From: Nocardioides sp. QY071
Lineage (GTDB): Bacteria; Actinomycetota; Actinomycetes; Propionibacteriales; Nocardioidaceae
Reading direction: 5' to 3'
Assembly: GCF_029961765.1 (NCBI RefSeq)
Contig: NZ_CP124681.1
Coordinates: 4,278,001-4,342,000 of the forward strand
DNA length: 64,000 nt
Within the stretch, counting starts at the first letter, position 1; every line of letters starts with the position of its first letter. Below the pieces are notes generated by a model. That model saw nothing but the letters and a program-made list of their open reading frames with translations. It searched no databases and had not been told where the DNA came from. The position numbers and the translations under genes were made by a program. Positions 60,219-64,000 of this stretch are shown here, piece after piece.

Positions 60219-62681
60219 CTAGTCAGACACAGCACTGCGTCGGACGAGCAGCAGTCCCGCCCCGAACGCCGCGGCGCCCAGCAGGGCGAGCATGAACAGG
60301 TCCATCAGGTAGTGCCCGGCACCGCTCTGGGCGATCCAGTCGGAGCGGTCGGTCCCCTCGAACCGGTCGACCAGCTGGATCGCGGAGGCCGAGGCGGCAT
60401 ACCCCCACCGCGACGGCGAGAGCCAGGCGATCTGCTCGAGCAGGACCCGGCCGGCGATCTCGAAGAGGGCGCCGGAGAGCACGAGCTGGAGCATGACCAG
60501 GCCGACCAGGGCGGGCATGGTCTGCTCGCTGCTGGTGACCAGGGCGGACAGGGCGAGGCCGATGACCACCATGACGGAGGACAGGACCGCGATCGCGATC
60601 GCGACCCGGAAGGTGCCGGCGCCGCCGTCGGCGCCGGGCAGGCCGACGGTCGCCAGGAACGTGACGACCAGGCCCTGCACGAACGCGGCGGTGCCGAGGA
60701 CGAGCACCTTGCTGGTGAAGTAGATGCCGGGCGAGAGGCCGACGGCGTACTCCCGCTTGAAGATCGGCCGCTCCCCCACCAGCTCGCGGATGGCGAGGGC
60801 CGTGCCCATCAGGCAGGCGGCCACGATCAGCACGGTCAGGCGCTGCTGGGCCTCGCCGACCTTGCCACCGGCCTCCGCGATCGAGATGCCGTCGTGGCCG
60901 GGCACCACCCGGCTCAGCCCGCCGAGGATGAGCGGGAGCAGCACGAGCATGCCGAGCAGCAGCCGGTCGGCGAGCACGACCGCGAGGTTGCGCTTGACCA
61001 GCGTGGTCAGCTGGCGGGATGCGGACTGCCGCGGCGGAGCGGGTACGGCGCCGCCGTACGACGGCTGCGGCATCGCCGAGGTGTCGACGGCGTGCTGCGG
61101 CGCGGGGATGCGCTGCCACAGGTCGGCGTCGTCGAGCAGGTCGAAGACCTCGGGATAGTTCGTCTTCCCGAAGTGGGCGAGCACGCCCTCGGGAGGCCCG
61201 AAGTAGGCGACCCGGCCGCCGGGGGCCAGGACGAGCACGTTGTCGCACACGTCGAGCGCGAGCACCGAGTGGGTGACGACCATGACGACGCGCCCGTCGT
61301 CGGCGAGGCTGCGCAGCTGGCGCATCACCTCCAGGTCCAGGCCCGGGTCGAGGCCGGAGGTCGGCTCGTCGAGGAACAGCAGCGGCGGCGCGGTGAGCAG
61401 CTCGGTGGCGATGGAGACGCGCTTGCGCTGACCGCCGGAGAGCTGGGTGCCGATCCGGTTGTCGAGGCGCTCGGTGAGCTGCATCTGCTGCGCCACCGTC
61501 TGCACGCGGTGGTCCCACTCCTGCGCCGTCGTGTCGGGCGGCAGCCGGAGCTGGGCCGCGAAGCGCAGGCCCTGCCGGACCTTCAGCTGCGGGTGCAGGA
61601 TGTCCTGCTGCGGGACCAGTCCGATCTGGAAGCGCAGCTGGTCGTAGTGCTGGTAGAGGTCGTGACCCTGCCAGATCACCCGGCCGTGGCTGGCGGGCTT
61701 GAGGCCGGTGAGCGCGCCGAGCATGGTCGACTTACCAGAGCCCGAGGGGCCGATGACGGCGGTGAGGCTTCGCGGCTCGAGCTTGAACGAGATGTTCTCG
61801 ATCAGCCGCTTGCCCCCGCCGACGACCTGGGTGAGCCCGTCGGCGTAGAGCGTGAACTCGTGGGCCGTGGCCGAGGCGATCAGCTGGTGGCCGTCCCAGC
61901 GGAAGGTCTGGTTGCCGAAGATGACCTCGGACCCGACCGGGAGCTGGACCGCACCCTGCACCCGCTGGCCGTTGACGAAGGTGCCGTTGAACGAGCCGAG
62001 GTCGTGCAGCACCGCCGGCGTGGTCGGCGACGCCGGGTCAAGGCGGGCGTGGTGCCGGCTCACCAGCGGGTCGGCCAGCACCACGTCGTTGCTCTGCTCG
62101 CGGCCGATGGTGAGCGAGCGGCCCGTCTGGACCTGCTGGGGGAGGACCACGGAGTGGCCGTGCGGCAGCTGTCCCGGAGGCAGCACGCCGGCCGGGCGCC
62201 ACGCGTCGACCGGTCCGCCGATCGCGGGGACCTGCGGCGGCGGCAGGTTCTTCCAGAACTCACCGGCCGGGGCGGGGGCCGGCGTCGGCTCGACGGCAGG
62301 TGTCGGCCGGGGTGCCGGCTGCGACGTCGGCCGGGGTGCCTGCTGGGCGGCCGGGGGCGGCGGGGGCGGGGGCGCCACCGCGGACGCCAGCACGCTGACG
62401 ACGACCGGCTCACCGGTCGGGCCGCCGAGGTGGAGGCTGACCGGCGCGCCGGTCAGCGGGAGCCGGGTGATCCGCTGGCCGGAGACGAAGGTGCCGTTGC
62501 TGCTCGCGTCGACCGCGACCCAGCCGCCGTCCTCGACCTGCAGGATCGCGTGGTGCCGCGACGCCTTGGCGTCGGTGACCGGCACGTCGCAGTCCAGCTC
62601 GCGCCCGACGACGACACGGGGTCCGTCGAAGGTCCGCGTCTGCCCGGCCCACTGCACCTGGAGTCGATCCACGACCGACAC
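60219..62681 (-). CDS. FHA domain-containing ABC exporter, ATPase plus permease (Rv1747-like)
   Basis: This 820-residue protein has two FHA domains (about residues 20-95, with the RHHAILQVEDGGWVAVDASS loop, and 185-265, with SRHHARLDPASPTTPAVLHD and GSFNGTFVNGQRV) joined by a Pro-rich linker rich in Thr. The ABC ATPase spans about 285-510 (GPSGSGKSTMLGALTGL, LSGGQRKRVSIATELL, LLFLDEPTSGLDPGLDLE), followed by a six-helix ABC-2 type permease. The order matches mycobacterial Rv1747, whose activity depends on Ser/Thr kinase phosphorylation read by its FHA domains. The exported substrate is unknown. GTG start. Confidence 0.94.
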   Translation of the reverse strand: MSVVDRLQVQWAGQTRTFDGPRVVVGRELDCDVPVTDAKASRHHAILQVEDGGWVAVDASSNGTFVSGQRITRLPLTGAPVSLHLGGPTGEPVVVSVLASAVAPPPPPPPAAQQAPRPTSQPAPRPTPAVEPTPAPAPAGEFWKNLPPPQVPAIGGPVDAWRPAGVLPPGQLPHGHSVVLPQQVQTGRSLTIGREQSNDVVLADPLVSRHHARLDPASPTTPAVLHDLGSFNGTFVNGQRVQGAVQLPVGSEVIFGNQTFRWDGHQLIASATAHEFTLYADGLTQVVGGGKRLIENISFKLEPRSLTAVIGPSGSGKSTMLGALTGLKPASHGRVIWQGHDLYQHYDQLRFQIGLVPQQDILHPQLKVRQGLRFAAQLRLPPDTTAQEWDHRVQTVAQQMQLTERLDNRIGTQLSGGQRKRVSIATELLTAPPLLFLDEPTSGLDPGLDLEVMRQLRSLADDGRVVMVVTHSVLALDVCDNVLVLAPGGRVAYFGPPEGVLAHFGKTNYPEVFDLLDDADLWQRIPAPQHAVDTSAMPQPSYGGAVPAPPRQSASRQLTTLVKRNLAVVLADRLLLGMLVLLPLILGGLSRVVPGHDGISIAEAGGKVGEAQQRLTVLIVAACLMGTALAIRELVGERPIFKREYAVGLSPGIYFTSKVLVLGTAAFVQGLVVTFLATVGLPGADGGAGTFRVAIAIAVLSSVMVVIGLALSALVTSSEQTMPALVGLVMLQLVLSGALFEIAGRVLLEQIAWLSPSRWGYAASASAIQLVDRFEGTDRSDWIAQSGAGHYLMDLFMLALLGAAAFGAGLLLVRRSAVSD

Positions 62682-62711
62682 CCTAGGTGAACAGGCCGGG
62701 CAGGAGGACAG

Positions 62712-63764
62712 TCACCGCCAGTCGGGGCCGGAGGTGTCGTCGACGTCGGCACCGTCCCGCGGGGCCACCGCGTGGTCCGGGACGTGGTCGTCGCCGCCGT
62801 GCGAGGACTTCATCAGGCTGGCCACCGCGGTGACGACGAGGGTCACGATGATGACGCCCAGGCTGAACAGCGAGGAGATCTCCGGAGCACCGTGCACGCC
62901 GTGACCGCCGTTGATGAACGGCAGCTCGTTCTCGTGCAGGGCGTGCAGAACCAGCTTGACGCCGATGAAGGCGAGGATGAAGGCCAGGCCCAGCGAGAGG
63001 TAGACCAGCTTCTGCAGCAGCCCGCCGAGCAGGAAGTACAGCTGGCGCAGGCCCATCAGCGCGAACACGTTCGCGGTGAAGACGAGGTACGGCTCCTGGG
63101 TGATGCCGAAGATCGCGGGGATCGAGTCCAGCGCGAACAGGATGTCGGTGACGCCGAGCGCGATGATCACGATGACGATCGGCGAGACGAAGCGGACGCC
63201 GTTCTCGACGTACCAGAGCTTGAGGCCGTGGTAGGCCTCACCGACGCGCATCCGCCGGCGGGCGAAGGCGACGATCGCGTTGTCCTCGGGGTGCTCGTCG
63301 TCGTGGCTGCCGTAGGACTTCACGAGCTTGACGGCGGTGTAGACCAGGAAGGCCCCGAAGAGGTAGAAGACCCAGCTGAAGTTCTCGATGAGCGCGTAGC
63401 CGAGGGCGATGAAGATGCCGCGGAACACCAGCGCCAGGACGATGCCGACGAGCAGCGCCTCCTGCTGGTACTTGCGGGGCACCTTGAGCGCCGACATCAA
63501 GATGATGAAGACGAACAGGTTGTCGATCGACAGCGAGTACTCCGTCAACCAGCCGGTGTAGAACTCGATGCCGTAGTCGTGCCCGTGGTGCACGAGGATG
63601 AACGCACCGAACGCGAGCGCCGCGCCGACGTAGAAGCAGAGCGCGATCGCGCACTCCTTCATCGACGGCTCGTGCGGGTCGCGTGCGATGACGACGACGT
63701 CGAAGAGGAGGACTCCGACGGTCACCGCGATGGTGATCGTCCATTCGAGAGTGGTCACGTCCAT
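62712..63764 (-). CDS. TerC family integral membrane protein
   Basis: This 350-residue protein has about eight transmembrane helices with the TerC core YSLSIDNLFVFIILMSALKV, conserved acidic residues in the helices (DNLF; LGVTDILFALDSIPAIFGIT) and a hydrophilic C terminus with several His. TerC/Alx proteins are linked to manganese efflux and loading of exported metalloproteins. A candidate Mn2+ riboswitch precedes it, supporting a manganese role over tellurite resistance. Confidence 0.92.
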   Translation of the reverse strand: MDVTTLEWTITIAVTVGVLLFDVVVIARDPHEPSMKECAIALCFYVGAALAFGAFILVHHGHDYGIEFYTGWLTEYSLSIDNLFVFIILMSALKVPRKYQQEALLVGIVLALVFRGIFIALGYALIENFSWVFYLFGAFLVYTAVKLVKSYGSHDDEHPEDNAIVAFARRRMRVGEAYHGLKLWYVENGVRFVSPIVIVIIALGVTDILFALDSIPAIFGITQEPYLVFTANVFALMGLRQLYFLLGGLLQKLVYLSLGLAFILAFIGVKLVLHALHENELPFINGGHGVHGAPEISSLFSLGVIIVTLVVTAVASLMKSSHGGDDHVPDHAVAPRDGADVDDTSGPDWR

Positions 63765-63800
63765 AGGGGTGTCCCTTCAGGGGCGGATGCGTCGACAGAT

Positions 63801-63926
63801 CGCCCGAGGTCTCTTCCGCTGCCGACGACTGGCGCCGTCGTTGCAGCCTACGGGACCGGAGCGGGCGACTTCGACCGCTCGTGATGACGAGCCCGCAGCG
63901 AAGGAGTACTCCCCCCTGGTGCCCGG
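63801..63926 (-). promoter_or_regulatory. Candidate yybP-ykoY manganese riboswitch
   Basis: The minus-strand leader of terC contains GGGGGGAGTACTCC at its 5' side and GGAAGAGACCTCGGGCG at its 3' side, the two conserved loops expected in the yybP-ykoY family. A CCCTGAAGGG hairpin just before the start (63768-63780 region) could hide the ribosome binding site. Boundaries are approximate and pairing of P1 was not clean by eye. Confidence 0.65.
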
Positions 63927-63957
63927 ATCCTCGCACGCGGGCAGGAGGCGGGTCCAA

Positions 63958-64000
63958 TCAGGGCAGGCCGGTGACCCGCGCCATGGTCGCCAGCTTGGCG
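63958..64000 (-). CDS. C-terminal fragment of an unidentified protein
   Basis: An open frame enters from the right edge and ends with TGA at 63958-63960, giving the last 13 residues AKLATMARVTGLP. It lies upstream of the terC leader in the same direction. The fragment is too short to identify and may not be coding. Confidence 0.35.
   Translation of the reverse strand, partial: AKLATMARVTGLP

Noticed and set aside
59719..60222. Plus-strand frame of 167 codons through the palindromic gap
   Set aside because: Composition is dominated by Arg/Ser from the AGCG repeats and the frame has no homology or ribosome binding site.
60312..62690. Long plus-strand open frame opposite the FHA/ABC gene
   Set aside because: It is a codon-phase shadow of the real gene, with a composition of Gly/Arg/Asp and His typical of such frames and no start signals.

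Overview
This is a high-GC chromosomal window from an actinomycete, most like Nocardioides or a relative in the Propionibacteriales. That placement is inferred from gene content: a DUF222/13E12-type HNH gene, mycothiol-type DinB enzymes, an SCO6745-family protein, an Rv1747-like FHA/ABC exporter, and the locus order infA-rpmJ-rpsM-rpsK-rpsD-rpoA-rplQ. I see no prophage, IS transposase, CRISPR array, tRNA or rRNA. At least fourteen genes share a TANNNT -10 hexamer 5 to 8 nt before their start codon, so many transcripts are probably leaderless.

Layout. 1-3.9 kb: threonine catabolism (kbl, tdh), a divergent LysR regulator and a guanine deaminase-like enzyme. 3.9-7.2 kb: a membrane and transglutaminase-fold cassette. 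7.3-11.8 kb: xanthine dehydrogenase (xdhA-xdhB-xdhC). 11.8-14 kb: a tandem repeat block and a DUF222/HNH gene behind a LexA-like box. 14-18.4 kb: exporters and regulators, including a TetR/SRPBCC pair with a clear operator and a lysG/lysE pair. 18.4-22.4 kb: a PucR regulator facing a Tat-exported molybdenum hydroxylase pair. 22.6-31.3 kb: small enzymes, an EamA exporter, ychF, a secreted matrixin-like protease and a DUF2236 oxygenase. 31.4-37.6 kb: an unassigned cluster joining a RibD-type reductase, a flippase-like membrane protein, a glycosyltransferase, a divergent pterin synthase homologue, an MDR dehydrogenase and a CDP-alcohol phosphotransferase fused to a sulfatase-type domain. 37.6-40.3 kb: an ECF sigma/anti-sigma pair, xthA and a 197-bp palindrome. 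40.3-50 kb: a translationally coupled aminosugar uptake and catabolism operon with its ROK repressor and a divergent ABC ATPase. 50-52 kb: a YciO/Sua5 protein and ispH. 52-56.1 kb: the end of the ribosomal protein/rpoA operon. 56.2-58.7 kb: a four-gene secreted or surface cassette. 58.7-64 kb: an LLM oxidoreductase, a large palindrome, the FHA/ABC exporter and a TerC gene behind a candidate manganese riboswitch.

A family of short palindromic repeats runs through the window. It forms a three-copy tandem block, sits twice inside the ribosomal operon in opposite orientations, and lies in frame inside two coding sequences. Two further large palindromes occupy intergenic gaps. The least explained parts are the 31.4-37.6 kb cluster and these repeat families.
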